From: JBBDQZ01 sp040905705
GTDB lineage: Bacteria > Bacteroidota > Rhodothermia > Balneolales > Natronogracilivirgulaceae
Length of the DNA stretch: 64,000 bases
Direction of reading: 5' to 3'
Assembly: GCA_040905705.1 (NCBI GenBank)
Contig: JBBDQZ010000066.1
Span: 1-64,000, forward strand
Under the pieces are notes generated by a model, which saw only the letters and a program-made list of their open reading frames with translations, ran no database searches and was not told where the DNA came from. Below are positions 45,295 to 54,408 of this stretch, piece by piece. Position 1 is the stretch's first letter. Each line of letters opens with the position of its first letter. A program made the position numbers and the translations under genes.

Positions 45295-47915
45295 TACTTG
45301 ATAATCATCATTTTTCGAACAGCACTCTGCCCTGCAGACTCCAGGCGGTACAGGTAGATGCCACTGCTGAGCCCGGAGAAATGGCGCGAATCAAATCGCA
45401 ATGAATGGTGGCCCCTTCCCATCGTCTCATCAACAAGTTTGGCAACTACTCTTCCGGTAATATCAAATACCTGCAATCTGACCGATGCGGTTTCGGGCAG
45501 GGAAAAGGTGATAGTCGTTTCGGGATTGAACGGGTTCGGGTAATTCTGATTAAGTGCAAAAACCACCGGTTTTTCGCCGGGTGGTTCCGTAACCGGAAGC
45601 CCTTTGACTGCTACAGGGTCCATCAACGGGTGTGCTACCCTGTAGTTCCTTTCATCCAATTCCAGCGATGTAATTTCAAATTGAATGTTTCCACCGGTAT
45701 GGGGGACAAACCGGAATGTCAGTAAATCATCCGGATTTGTTGAAGAATTAAATGGGCCGGATGCTGCATAAGCGAATTTAAGCTGGTAATCGGTCCCTAC
45801 ATGCTCCCATTCATTACGGATTTCCGGTTCTGCATGGGCCAGCACATCGACCAGTTCAAGTTCAACCATATTATCGGTCATCTCTCCTTCTTCATCCTCG
45901 GGATAGTCCATGGCAATCTCGATAAATAAAGAGTGCCAGATCGAATCGGACGCACCCGGCACTGATAAAGTAATATCCATTTCCTCTGTAACTACCGGTT
46001 GAGTCGTATCCAGACGCAATGTTGCGGTTATTGTATCTCGTATCGAACCGGGTGGTCCTGTTTTGGCTTCGGGAAAAATCGTATTCTGCTCCGGTTCAAC
46101 ACGTACAAACCGGCCCCATTCGGGCGCCTTGCCATCCTGATTATCATCGACCGGAAATATTGTACTTCCAGGGTCTTCCAATGCCCGATATATCCATGCT
46201 GCATCATATAGGGTGACCGTACCATTCCCGCTTACATCTCCAATATATTTTTCAAAACCCGACAATGAAGTACCGTTGATCTTTTGTTGCAATATCGATC
46301 GGGCATCTTCGCCGTTCAGATCACGGGTCCGGGTGATGTCTCCATAGCTTAGCTGCTCAATATTCTTTCCGGAACCCGCAAATAATTCTGTGCGCAGGGG
46401 CAACTGATAATTTCCGTTTACGTTAACAACGCCCAGCCAGGCAAGCTCTTCCCAATCCATTGGAAATGCATATTTTTGCGGGGTCGATTCCGATGAAAGA
46501 ATTATGTGCTCCCTGATTTCCCCGCTTTTCATTTTAGCTAACAAACCGATACCCGCTCCCAAACTGTCGCTGAATACGGCAATCGCAACCGTATCGCTTT
46601 CCTGGAATTCCTCAGGTGAGAATTCATAATACCTTGCCGCTCGTAAAGGTATTTCTACCATCGCATTGGGCTCGATCGGAAGCTCTTTAAAATGGGCACT
46701 CACCCGGGCATTCGGATATGCCTCTCTTTCCATAAATCCGTAGCCGTCCGGAAAACTGTCCACCGGTACCGAACGGGCCCCCGAGGCCAGATGCCAGAGA
46801 TGGTTTCGGATGAGTGACGCCTCAAAATTATCTGTTCTTTCAATCAGTTCTACCTTCATTGCATCCAGGAACGGCAATTCATGAAAGTTGTAAATCCGGT
46901 CCCAGACATCAACCCAGTAATCCATTCCGTATTTCTCGGCATAAAACAGCATCCAGGTCACATGATTGTAGGACTTCCAGTAATCGTCGTAAGCTGGAAT
47001 AGAATACGCGGGGCTGTTAAAAATCGATGTGTTTTCAATAATATAGTTGTAATAGTCATTGACATCGGGATGGACGATATTCTCCATCATAGTGGCGTCC
47101 ATCTCCAGCCAGGCGTTATGGCCTGCATCGCCGGTCATACAGTTGGTGGCATACTGGACAACATGTTTAAACTCATGTGCAATGGTGACCTGCAATGAAC
47201 CGAGTTGCTGGTTTTCATGTTTATCGTTTGGAGGAAAACCGTCAAAAGTACTGTGGACTAAAAACTCGAAAGGCCTTGACGGATTGAATCCACCATAGTA
47301 ACCGAAATCCTTGAATTGGATTGTGATAACGGTATCCTGCCACTCGCCCGTCCGGTTGCCGCATTCCTGTCCATTCCCACGGTGCACCGTTGGGTCCACA
47401 AAACCAAGTGTTTCAACCTGATAACGATAGGAGGAATCGGCAAACTCCGCCGTCCATTCCGCATAATCCGGAATACCGCTGCCACTGCTGTCTGCTGCGG
47501 GAATGGAATCCGGGCCTGCGGTTGTATATAAAATTCGAAATTTCCCGGACGCCGAATATAGCGTATCGAGATCCTCTTCAACGGGCTCCATTAGCAACTG
47601 CCGGAGTTCTTGCCGCGCTGTCACTGAAAGTTCATCCTCGACTTCCTCATACAATTGATAGTAAGGAAACAGACAGCGGGCCGGCTTCACCTCTGATGCG
47701 ATTTGCATTCCTGATGAAGTATCGAATAAACTTTCAATATGATTCAGCATTGCCTCGCGGCCGGTAGAGATTTCTGATGTATCCGGAGTCACTTTTTGGA
47801 CAGATGCCATCACAGGGTCTTCTTTCAAAAACACCATGAGTGAAACTCCGAAAATCAGAAATATCAATACCCTCAACTTTGTTGTTAAATTAAAATATGT
47901 CATGCCGCCATACAC
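45294..47915 (-). CDS. Secreted putative metalloprotease (MXAN_6640-like) with T9SS sorting domain
   Basis: 873 residues; second ATG four codons in is an alternative start. Signal region about 12-35. The central part has TIAHEFKHVVQYATN (HExxH) and WLEMDATMMENIVHPDVNDYYNY, the hallmarks of the MXAN_6640-type putative metalloproteases. A dockerin-like segment (GDVSGNGTVTLYDAAWIY) follows at about 565. The last 85 residues are a Por-type C-terminal sorting domain (NYPNPFNPETTI to KMMIIK). Predicted to be secreted by type IX secretion. Four bases after its paralogue. Confidence 0.87.
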   Translation of the reverse strand: MYGGMTYFNLTTKLRVLIFLIFGVSLMVFLKEDPVMASVQKVTPDTSEISTGREAMLNHIESLFDTSSGMQIASEVKPARCLFPYYQLYEEVEDELSVTARQELRQLLMEPVEEDLDTLYSASGKFRILYTTAGPDSIPAADSSGSGIPDYAEWTAEFADSSYRYQVETLGFVDPTVHRGNGQECGNRTGEWQDTVITIQFKDFGYYGGFNPSRPFEFLVHSTFDGFPPNDKHENQQLGSLQVTIAHEFKHVVQYATNCMTGDAGHNAWLEMDATMMENIVHPDVNDYYNYIIENTSIFNSPAYSIPAYDDYWKSYNHVTWMLFYAEKYGMDYWVDVWDRIYNFHELPFLDAMKVELIERTDNFEASLIRNHLWHLASGARSVPVDSFPDGYGFMEREAYPNARVSAHFKELPIEPNAMVEIPLRAARYYEFSPEEFQESDTVAIAVFSDSLGAGIGLLAKMKSGEIREHIILSSESTPQKYAFPMDWEELAWLGVVNVNGNYQLPLRTELFAGSGKNIEQLSYGDITRTRDLNGEDARSILQQKINGTSLSGFEKYIGDVSGNGTVTLYDAAWIYRALEDPGSTIFPVDDNQDGKAPEWGRFVRVEPEQNTIFPEAKTGPPGSIRDTITATLRLDTTQPVVTEEMDITLSVPGASDSIWHSLFIEIAMDYPEDEEGEMTDNMVELELVDVLAHAEPEIRNEWEHVGTDYQLKFAYAASGPFNSSTNPDDLLTFRFVPHTGGNIQFEITSLELDERNYRVAHPLMDPVAVKGLPVTEPPGEKPVVFALNQNYPNPFNPETTITFSLPETASVRLQVFDITGRVVAKLVDETMGRGHHSLRFDSRHFSGLSSGIYLYRLESAGQSAVRKMMIIK

Positions 47916-47919
47916 CGGT

Positions 47920-49635
47920 TTATCTTATAAACGTCATCTGTCTCGATTTTTGTACATGACCTGCCTGCATATGATACACATACACACCACTCGCCAGCCC
48001 AGCCGCATCAAACGGAATCAAATATCTGCCCGGGTCCACTTGTCGCTCAAACACCGTCGCGATTTTGCGGCCTGTCACATCGTAAACGGAAATCGTTACA
48101 TGCTCGGTTTCAGGAACACTGAATGCGATAGTGGTTTGTGAATTGCTTGATAAATGACTAAGCGGATTTGGAAAATTCGGCTCAAGCGTAACGATTTCGG
48201 GAATCGTCATCATACTCATTTTCAGGGTATATGTAACCTGGTCTGTGCGATCCGCATTGGCCAAAACAACAATAAACGAATCGATATCCACGGCTGAAAA
48301 TGGAGAAGTTGCCTGGGTAAACCCGTTTTCTCCGGGCGGAACAATCCATTCTTCAACCGATCCGTCCGTTCGATAAGCGGCAAGGCCGATCGCTAAGTTA
48401 TTATGATTGTGTTCCGCCAGGATCGTAATCTGCCCGATTTGACCCGGACCAAGGTGAAACATCCTGTAAGATCCCGCCAGGTTTGCTATCTGTCCGGCAT
48501 CCTCAAACGCTTCCGGAACTACATGGTGCACCTGTTCCATAAATGCGTCGGGGTAGTAAACAGATTCGGAAAATCCGTATCCCTGAATATTCCTCGTGCC
48601 CGAGGTGGCGTGCCAGAGATGATTGCGGACAAACAATTGGTTGAAGGTCATCTGCTCCTCACCGGATGAAATTCCGGGCAACGCCTGCATCATGGCATCC
48701 AGCATTGGAATATAGTGATCGTCTTGGATTTCCTGCCAGGTTTCAACCCAGTACAGCATTCCGAGATGTTCGGCATAAAAGAGTGACCATGTGACGTGAT
48801 GATAAGCTACCGGTGTTGAACGACGGGGATTTCCGAATATCCCCGCCGACCCGCCTATATAGTTGTAGTAGTCATTAACCTGCGGGTAAACAATGTTTTC
48901 CATCATGGTGGCATCCATCTCCATCCAGTCAACCTCTCCGGCATCCCCTCTCCACCGGTTTGTTGCATACTGAATCGAATGTTTCAGCTCATGAGCAATG
49001 GTGACTTTTAATGCACCCAGCTGGTTGCCCTCGGGGTCGTCATTCGGCGGAAAATCTTCAAAATTGCTATGTACTACAATCCTGGTGGTCAATCCATCAG
49101 GTTGCGTATATCCGTAGGTAAGTGAGTCGATATCCCGGAATTCAATGCTGAGCGGCCCAATAACAACCGGATCCTCAAACCCGAGCTCAGCAACCTGGTG
49201 TTGCCACGACTCATCGGCATATTCTGCTGCACGTTCGACATAATCCGGTACCCCTGACTGATCATTGTCCTCCTCCGGCACAGCATGTTCTCCTTCCCGA
49301 TAGAAATAGAGCCGGAATCTTCCCGATTCCGAATCGAACGACTCGGCTGATTGCTGATCAAAATGCAACAGATCATTGATTTTTTGACGAGTCTTCATAT
49401 CCAGCAAATTCTCAACTTCCCCGTATAGTATCAACCAGGGAGTCAGGCATTTTACGATTTCAGCTTGCGATGAAAATACGGCCGGTACATTTTCCCTTTC
49501 GAAAAACTCCTGTAGTTCGGAGTGCAGAATAGTCGTTATGGAATCCACCTCTTTATCACTTTTGGATCTGCTTTCTGCTTCACCTGTGAACGCAAACAGG
49601 CAAACAATAACCATAAAGGGGAATAACTTTGACAT
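47920..49635 (-). CDS. Secreted putative metalloprotease (MXAN_6640-like), paralogue, with T9SS sorting domain
   Basis: 571 residues. Signal peptide about 1-22. TIAHELKHSIQYATN (HExxH) and WMEMDATMMENIVYPQVNDYYNYI closely match the downstream paralogue. The C-terminus carries a Por-type sorting domain (EPNFPNPLSHLSS to RQMTFIR). It lacks the dockerin-like and cohesin-like middle region of the 873-residue copy. First gene of a three-gene unit ending in hemW. Confidence 0.87.
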   Translation of the reverse strand: MSKLFPFMVIVCLFAFTGEAESRSKSDKEVDSITTILHSELQEFFERENVPAVFSSQAEIVKCLTPWLILYGEVENLLDMKTRQKINDLLHFDQQSAESFDSESGRFRLYFYREGEHAVPEEDNDQSGVPDYVERAAEYADESWQHQVAELGFEDPVVIGPLSIEFRDIDSLTYGYTQPDGLTTRIVVHSNFEDFPPNDDPEGNQLGALKVTIAHELKHSIQYATNRWRGDAGEVDWMEMDATMMENIVYPQVNDYYNYIGGSAGIFGNPRRSTPVAYHHVTWSLFYAEHLGMLYWVETWQEIQDDHYIPMLDAMMQALPGISSGEEQMTFNQLFVRNHLWHATSGTRNIQGYGFSESVYYPDAFMEQVHHVVPEAFEDAGQIANLAGSYRMFHLGPGQIGQITILAEHNHNNLAIGLAAYRTDGSVEEWIVPPGENGFTQATSPFSAVDIDSFIVVLANADRTDQVTYTLKMSMMTIPEIVTLEPNFPNPLSHLSSNSQTTIAFSVPETEHVTISVYDVTGRKIATVFERQVDPGRYLIPFDAAGLASGVYVYHMQAGHVQKSRQMTFIR

Positions 49636-49843
49636 GATAAAACAATGGATTGGAATAGAAATTGAATTTACCCATCCAACATGGCAGAACCAACATCCGA
49701 TCTTTCAACAATGAAGCATCAAGTCGTTATATTGTATCAGTTATATCTATCTTTAAGACAAGACCTGTTCATGATACCAATACACTTGTTCCACTCGTTT
49801 CAAATTTTGAAAAACAAGGCAAATTACTTTTGTTAAGCAACAT

Positions 49844-50815
49844 ATGACCTTACCTTATCGCGTCATTTTATACTATAATTTTTCCCCGATACCCTCTCCC
49901 GAAAGATGGACCGTTGATCACAAAAAGCTTTGTCAGGATTTGGATCTGAAAGGACGGGTATATATATCGGAAGAAGGCATCAACGGAACCCTGGCTGGTA
50001 CATGCGATCAGATTGAAGTTTATAAAAAGGAACTACGCAAATGCAACGGTTTCGATGACACCGAGTTCAAGGAGGATGGATGCGACCGCATTCCATTTGC
50101 CAAATTGATCGTCAAAGCACGCCCTGAAATAGTCTCGCTGCGGGCGGACGAATCACTGGACCCAAAAAACAATGGTGGAAAACACCTCCAGCCACACGAA
50201 TGGCGAGAAGTTCTGGAATCAGAGGATGATTGTGTGATCATCGATGTGAGGAACAACTATGAATCCCGGATTGGCCATTTTAAAGGCGCTCTGTTGCCGG
50301 ATGTGGAAAATTTCTATGACTTTCCAAAATGGCTTGAAAAAGCCGACATAGATAAAAATAAAAAAGTACTGATGTACTGCACGGGTGGTATTCGTTGTGA
50401 GAAATTCTCGAACCTGATGATAAAAAAGGGCTATCGGGATGTGAATCAACTTCATGGTGGCATACTGAATTATGCACAAAAAGAGAACGGGTGTCATTTC
50501 CGGGGAAAATGTTTTGTCTTTGATGACCGAATGGTTGTTCCAGTTAATGCTGAAGCCGAACAGCCGATCAGTCATTGTGAAATCACCGGCCATCCATGTG
50601 ATATGTACATCAATTGCGCAAATTTGGAGTGTAACCGCCTGTTTATCTGTTCACTACAAGGAGCTGAGATGATGGAGGGATGCTGCAGTGAATCGTGCCG
50701 CCGGCATCCTTACAAACGTCCGTTTGATCCGGAAAAAGCGTACGCACCATTTCGCAAGTGGTATTACTATTTCGATGAATTCATTAAAAAACAACCATTT
50801 ACAAGTTATGAGTAA
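49844..50815 (+). CDS. trhO: tRNA uridine(34) hydroxylase, rhodanese-type (TrhO)
   Basis: 323 residues. N-terminal YceA/TrhO domain (RVYISEEGINGTLAG), then a rhodanese domain with active-site C179 in MYCTGGIRC (C184 five further), and a C-terminal Cys-rich tail (MYINCANLECNRLFICS, CCSESC). It hydroxylates uridine 34 of some tRNAs using prephenate-derived or oxygen chemistry. The stop overlaps the start of the next lipoprotein. Confidence 0.94.
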   Translation: MTLPYRVILYYNFSPIPSPERWTVDHKKLCQDLDLKGRVYISEEGINGTLAGTCDQIEVYKKELRKCNGFDDTEFKEDGCDRIPFAKLIVKARPEIVSLRADESLDPKNNGGKHLQPHEWREVLESEDDCVIIDVRNNYESRIGHFKGALLPDVENFYDFPKWLEKADIDKNKKVLMYCTGGIRCEKFSNLMIKKGYRDVNQLHGGILNYAQKENGCHFRGKCFVFDDRMVVPVNAEAEQPISHCEITGHPCDMYINCANLECNRLFICSLQGAEMMEGCCSESCRRHPYKRPFDPEKAYAPFRKWYYYFDEFIKKQPFTSYE

Positions 50816-51419
50816 TTTTTACCATAGCAACTTTGCAATGCAAAGTATTGCTACGGTATTATTATTATGTATTGTATTGATCTCTGCCTGTAGTGTTTTC
50901 GAAACCAGGGACCCTGAAGATCCGGGATCAACGACCGTTCCCGTGTTTATCCCACCCCTTCATCCGCAAAATGTAATCGAAAATCTACAAAACGCTATGC
51001 GAACATTGAATGTTGACAATTATCTCAAGTGTCTTTCCAATGAGTCTTTTACCTATGAACCTTCAATCGCTGCTCAAAGCAATGACCCCGATACGTGGCA
51101 GGGGTGGGGTTTTGAGGAAGAGAAAACTTATCTCAATAATATGCGCTCCGACGCAGAAGGACAGGGTGGACATGAGCTAAAATTGGAGAATACATCATCT
51201 GCACCCATCGGGGAGGACGCAGAGCGGTTTGAAGCGAATTATACACTCACCATTGAACACAACCGGCAAACCACTCTGCCATCGCAGGCAAGTGGCAAAA
51301 TACAATTGAATCTGATCCGGGATGAAGAAAGCGGTGAGTGGATTATTCAATCCTGGCGTGACTCAAGCGAGGGTAGTGATTTCACCTGGAGTGATTTCAG
51401 GGCTAACTTTATGTTTTGA
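50808..51419 (+). CDS. Hypothetical lipoprotein
   Basis: 203 residues from the ATG at 50808, which overlaps the trhO stop. Longer readings would run inside trhO and are unlikely. Lipobox LISAC (C28). The mature domain, with NALNVDNYLKCLSNESF-like text and a late GEWIIQSWRD, resembles the small SnoaL/NTF2-like folds, but this is a weak impression. Translationally coupled to trhO. Confidence 0.75.
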   Translation: MSNFYHSNFAMQSIATVLLLCIVLISACSVFETRDPEDPGSTTVPVFIPPLHPQNVIENLQNAMRTLNVDNYLKCLSNESFTYEPSIAAQSNDPDTWQGWGFEEEKTYLNNMRSDAEGQGGHELKLENTSSAPIGEDAERFEANYTLTIEHNRQTTLPSQASGKIQLNLIRDEESGEWIIQSWRDSSEGSDFTWSDFRANFMF

Positions 51420-51458
51420 TTTTTAATCCGTTGATTTGCGTTTGTCAATAATGCTGAT

Positions 51459-52265
51459 TCAATCCCCTTTTTGCAGAAAAAATGCACGCGCAATCCTGAG
51501 AAACCGATCGGGCTGATCCAAAAAAGCATAGTGCCCGGCATTATCGATTCCGACAAGTACTCCGTTCCGCAATCCTTTCTCCATCCGTTCGGCTTGATAC
51601 CAGGGTGTAACCAGATCTTCTTTCCCCCACAAGAGCAATACTTCATGCTGCACGTCCTGTAAACCTGCGTCCAGGTGTTCCGTTACTGTCCTGACAAATG
51701 TATCACGCATCACCCCCTCAAATTGCCGGTATTCAGACGACCCAAGTGCCTTCCAAATTGAGGTCCTGCGAAGCCAGTTGAGTGCTTTTATTTTCAAAGT
51801 ATCTGGTAATATCATAAACGGACTTTTCAGCAGCATCGCAACCAACCTTCTGCGGTAATACGAAAACGACCTTCGCGGCTTCATCCCGGCTCCGCCAGTG
51901 ATGAGGACCTTTCCAAGCAATCCGGAGGCATCTTTTCTTCCACACCATTTTAGCACCATTCGTCCCCCAAATGAGTGCGCAAGCACATCCGCCGGAGCAC
52001 CCGCCACATCTTTTATAAATGCTTCAGCAAAATCAACATAATCATCTATACACCAGGGTTTGTCAGGTGGAGGAGTATCACCGAAACCCGGTAAATCCGG
52101 AACATAGCAGGTTCTTTTATCAGCCAGCCCTTCAGCAAGGTACTTCATTACTGAAGCCCGGCTGCCCCAACCATGCAAGATTAATAACGCAGGCCCAGCT
52201 CCATGACGGTAATATCTTACAGCCATGCCCTGATAATCAAACACTTCCGTATTGAATTCTTCCAA
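51459..52265 (-). CDS. Alpha/beta hydrolase
   Basis: 268 residues. Oxyanion-region HGWGSRA, nucleophile Ser in AHSFGG (about 100), acid Asp in LLLWGKEDLVTPW, and late His in DNAGHYAFLDQP. The set is complete, so an active esterase or similar is expected. Substrate unknown. It follows recN by 20 bases on the same strand. Confidence 0.9.
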   Translation of the reverse strand: MEEFNTEVFDYQGMAVRYYRHGAGPALLILHGWGSRASVMKYLAEGLADKRTCYVPDLPGFGDTPPPDKPWCIDDYVDFAEAFIKDVAGAPADVLAHSFGGRMVLKWCGRKDASGLLGKVLITGGAGMKPRRSFSYYRRRLVAMLLKSPFMILPDTLKIKALNWLRRTSIWKALGSSEYRQFEGVMRDTFVRTVTEHLDAGLQDVQHEVLLLWGKEDLVTPWYQAERMEKGLRNGVLVGIDNAGHYAFLDQPDRFLRIARAFFLQKGD

Positions 52266-52285
52266 TGCTTTAATATTCTGAATTA

Positions 52286-54022
52286 TTACTCGTTAGTTCT
52301 GCTAAACCCCTTACGACTATTGGCTTTATTCACCAGTTCCCGTGCACTGGCGACTGCATGTGAACTTACTTCGGCCCCGCTGATTAGTGAGGCTATTTCC
52401 GAGATGTGCGCCTCTTCATCAAGAAGACGGATATAAGTAGCTGTCCTGACACCTGACTCCTGTTTTTCAACCCTGTAGTGATGATCCGCCTGACCTGCAA
52501 TCTGGGGTTGATGAGTAATCGCGATGATTTGGCAATGCTGTGACAAGTCGTGCATGGTTTGTCCAACCTGTTCAGCAATCGCACCGCTAATACCATTATC
52601 TATTTCATCGAAAACCATTACCGGCAAATGTTGTTCACGTGCAATAACAGACTTCATCGCTAGCATGACTCTCGAGATTTCACCGCCTGATGCGATCCGC
52701 ACCAACGGCCGGGGTGACTCCCCTTTATTTGTACTTATATGAAAAAAAACATCGTCGGGACCGTCGAGATGACACCCCACCTGTACTCCGTTCCATTCAA
52801 TCCAGCCATCCGACTCTCGCCGCCATTGCACATGTGTTTCAAAGCGGTTATGGGGAATGCCCAATTGTTTCAAAGCTCCGGAAATCCTGTCATCCAACTC
52901 TACTCCGACATCCAATCGGGCATTGTGTAATGCTTCTGCACAATCCCGCAACTCAATGGTCGCCACCTGAAGTTCCTTTTGCTTTTTTCCCAGTTCCAGA
53001 TCAAAATTTTCTGCCAGATTTACAGCATAGGCCATTTCCCTTCTATAATGGATCAGCTCGGTTAGTGGCCTTCCATACTTTTTCTCAAGTCTGCGAATTT
53101 CCGCCTGTTTCTGGCGTAATTCTTCCAGGCGAGCAGAATTAAACTCTATACCCGACCGGTACCGTTCTGTGTAAGAGAGTAATTCCTGTATGCTGATCCG
53201 TGCCGCTTTCAATTCTTCAGCGTAGGAAGAAAATCCCGGCTCAATTTCTTTAATATCCTGAAGTGCACTATCTATCAATGACAGCAAATCCATTAAATTA
53301 TGTTCACCTTCAGAACCTGCCTCACCAATCTGAGCAGCCTTCTGATCCAATTCTTCCGCATTGTCAAGCCGTTTCATTTCAGCCTCAATCTCATTAAACG
53401 CCTCTTCATCAAGATCGACAGCTTCTAACTCCTTCAACTGAAACCGGTACAGTTCCATTTTTTCATTCAGTTCCTGCTCCTGTTGCCGGAGTTCTTCCAG
53501 TTCTTTACGTAATCGGTGTACATTCCGAAAGGCTTCTTCATATTTTTTTTTTAGTTCCCCCACCGTTCGTAAACCATCGATCACCTCTCTGTGATAATCT
53601 TCTTTCAATAGGAGTTGATGATCATGCTGACCATGAAGATCTACCAGCCGATCACCCACCGCTCGTAAAACGGAAATATTGACAGGTGTATCGTTGACAA
53701 AAGCCCGGCTTCCGGATGGACGAATTTCCCGTCGTAAAATCACATCCTGACCCGGCATATCAATTTCGTTTTTTTGCAAAAGTTGCATTACAAGCGGATT
53801 GCGGTCAACCCCTACCTGTATAACCATTTCTACAACCGCTTTATCCGCCCCTTCTCTTACTGTTTCCGTATCTGCCCTTTCCCCCAGAACTGCATTCAGC
53901 GCACCTATGATAATAGACTTACCGGCTCCGGTCTGACCGGTTAGAATGTTCAGTCCGGCCCCAAAAGAAACCTCCAGTTCATCAATAAGTGCATAGTTTT
54001 TAATATACAGGCTTCGTATCAC
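52286..54022 (-). CDS. recN: DNA repair protein RecN
   Basis: 578 residues. Walker A GQTGAGKS (29-36) near the N-terminus, long coiled-coil in the middle (about 150-370), and the C-terminal half-ATPase with VRIASGGEISRVMLAMK, FDEIDNGISG and CQIIAITHQPQIAGQAD. SMC-like protein that acts on double-strand breaks. Complete. Confidence 0.96.
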   Translation of the reverse strand: MIRSLYIKNYALIDELEVSFGAGLNILTGQTGAGKSIIIGALNAVLGERADTETVREGADKAVVEMVIQVGVDRNPLVMQLLQKNEIDMPGQDVILRREIRPSGSRAFVNDTPVNISVLRAVGDRLVDLHGQHDHQLLLKEDYHREVIDGLRTVGELKKKYEEAFRNVHRLRKELEELRQQEQELNEKMELYRFQLKELEAVDLDEEAFNEIEAEMKRLDNAEELDQKAAQIGEAGSEGEHNLMDLLSLIDSALQDIKEIEPGFSSYAEELKAARISIQELLSYTERYRSGIEFNSARLEELRQKQAEIRRLEKKYGRPLTELIHYRREMAYAVNLAENFDLELGKKQKELQVATIELRDCAEALHNARLDVGVELDDRISGALKQLGIPHNRFETHVQWRRESDGWIEWNGVQVGCHLDGPDDVFFHISTNKGESPRPLVRIASGGEISRVMLAMKSVIAREQHLPVMVFDEIDNGISGAIAEQVGQTMHDLSQHCQIIAITHQPQIAGQADHHYRVEKQESGVRTATYIRLLDEEAHISEIASLISGAEVSSHAVASARELVNKANSRKGFSRTNE

Positions 54023-54408
54023 GACACTTTTTTCATCTGTTTTAAATTATCTCATTTCATATGACAGACAGAATCTCCATGAGTTAATTTTCTTTGTTTT
54101 ATATCGTCACGTGGTGCACCCAATTCATATGCCTGGGTGCCAAAATTTCTATCATGGGTGATTTATCACTTTTATTGTCAATTCTGACAGTGTGATTCTT
54201 TAAGCGAAAGATAGAACTATTTTTCATACAAGTGGAATCCTACAAAAATGAATGTGGCTCTCGTTTGTTCTGAACATTATAAATAATTTCAGGCAGATTC
54301 ACTCTGCATGTTTAGAGTATGAAAAAACCAAATGCTTACACTGCGAATTTGCACTAAAAATGGCTATTTTGTAACAAATATTAAATCAACCTGAGGAATA
54401 GTCGGAAT
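54023..54408. other. Divergent intergenic region recN / lon
   Basis: 386 bases, AT-rich. GCACCCA (54116-54122) and TGGGTGC (54134-54140) form a 7-base inverted repeat with an 11-base loop. No CIRCE element was seen. Promoters for both genes are expected here. Confidence 0.4.

Noticed and set aside
54023..54408. CIRCE-type heat-shock operator before lon
   Set aside because: A weak CACTC...GAGT-like pair is seen, but the spacing and arms do not match the CIRCE consensus.
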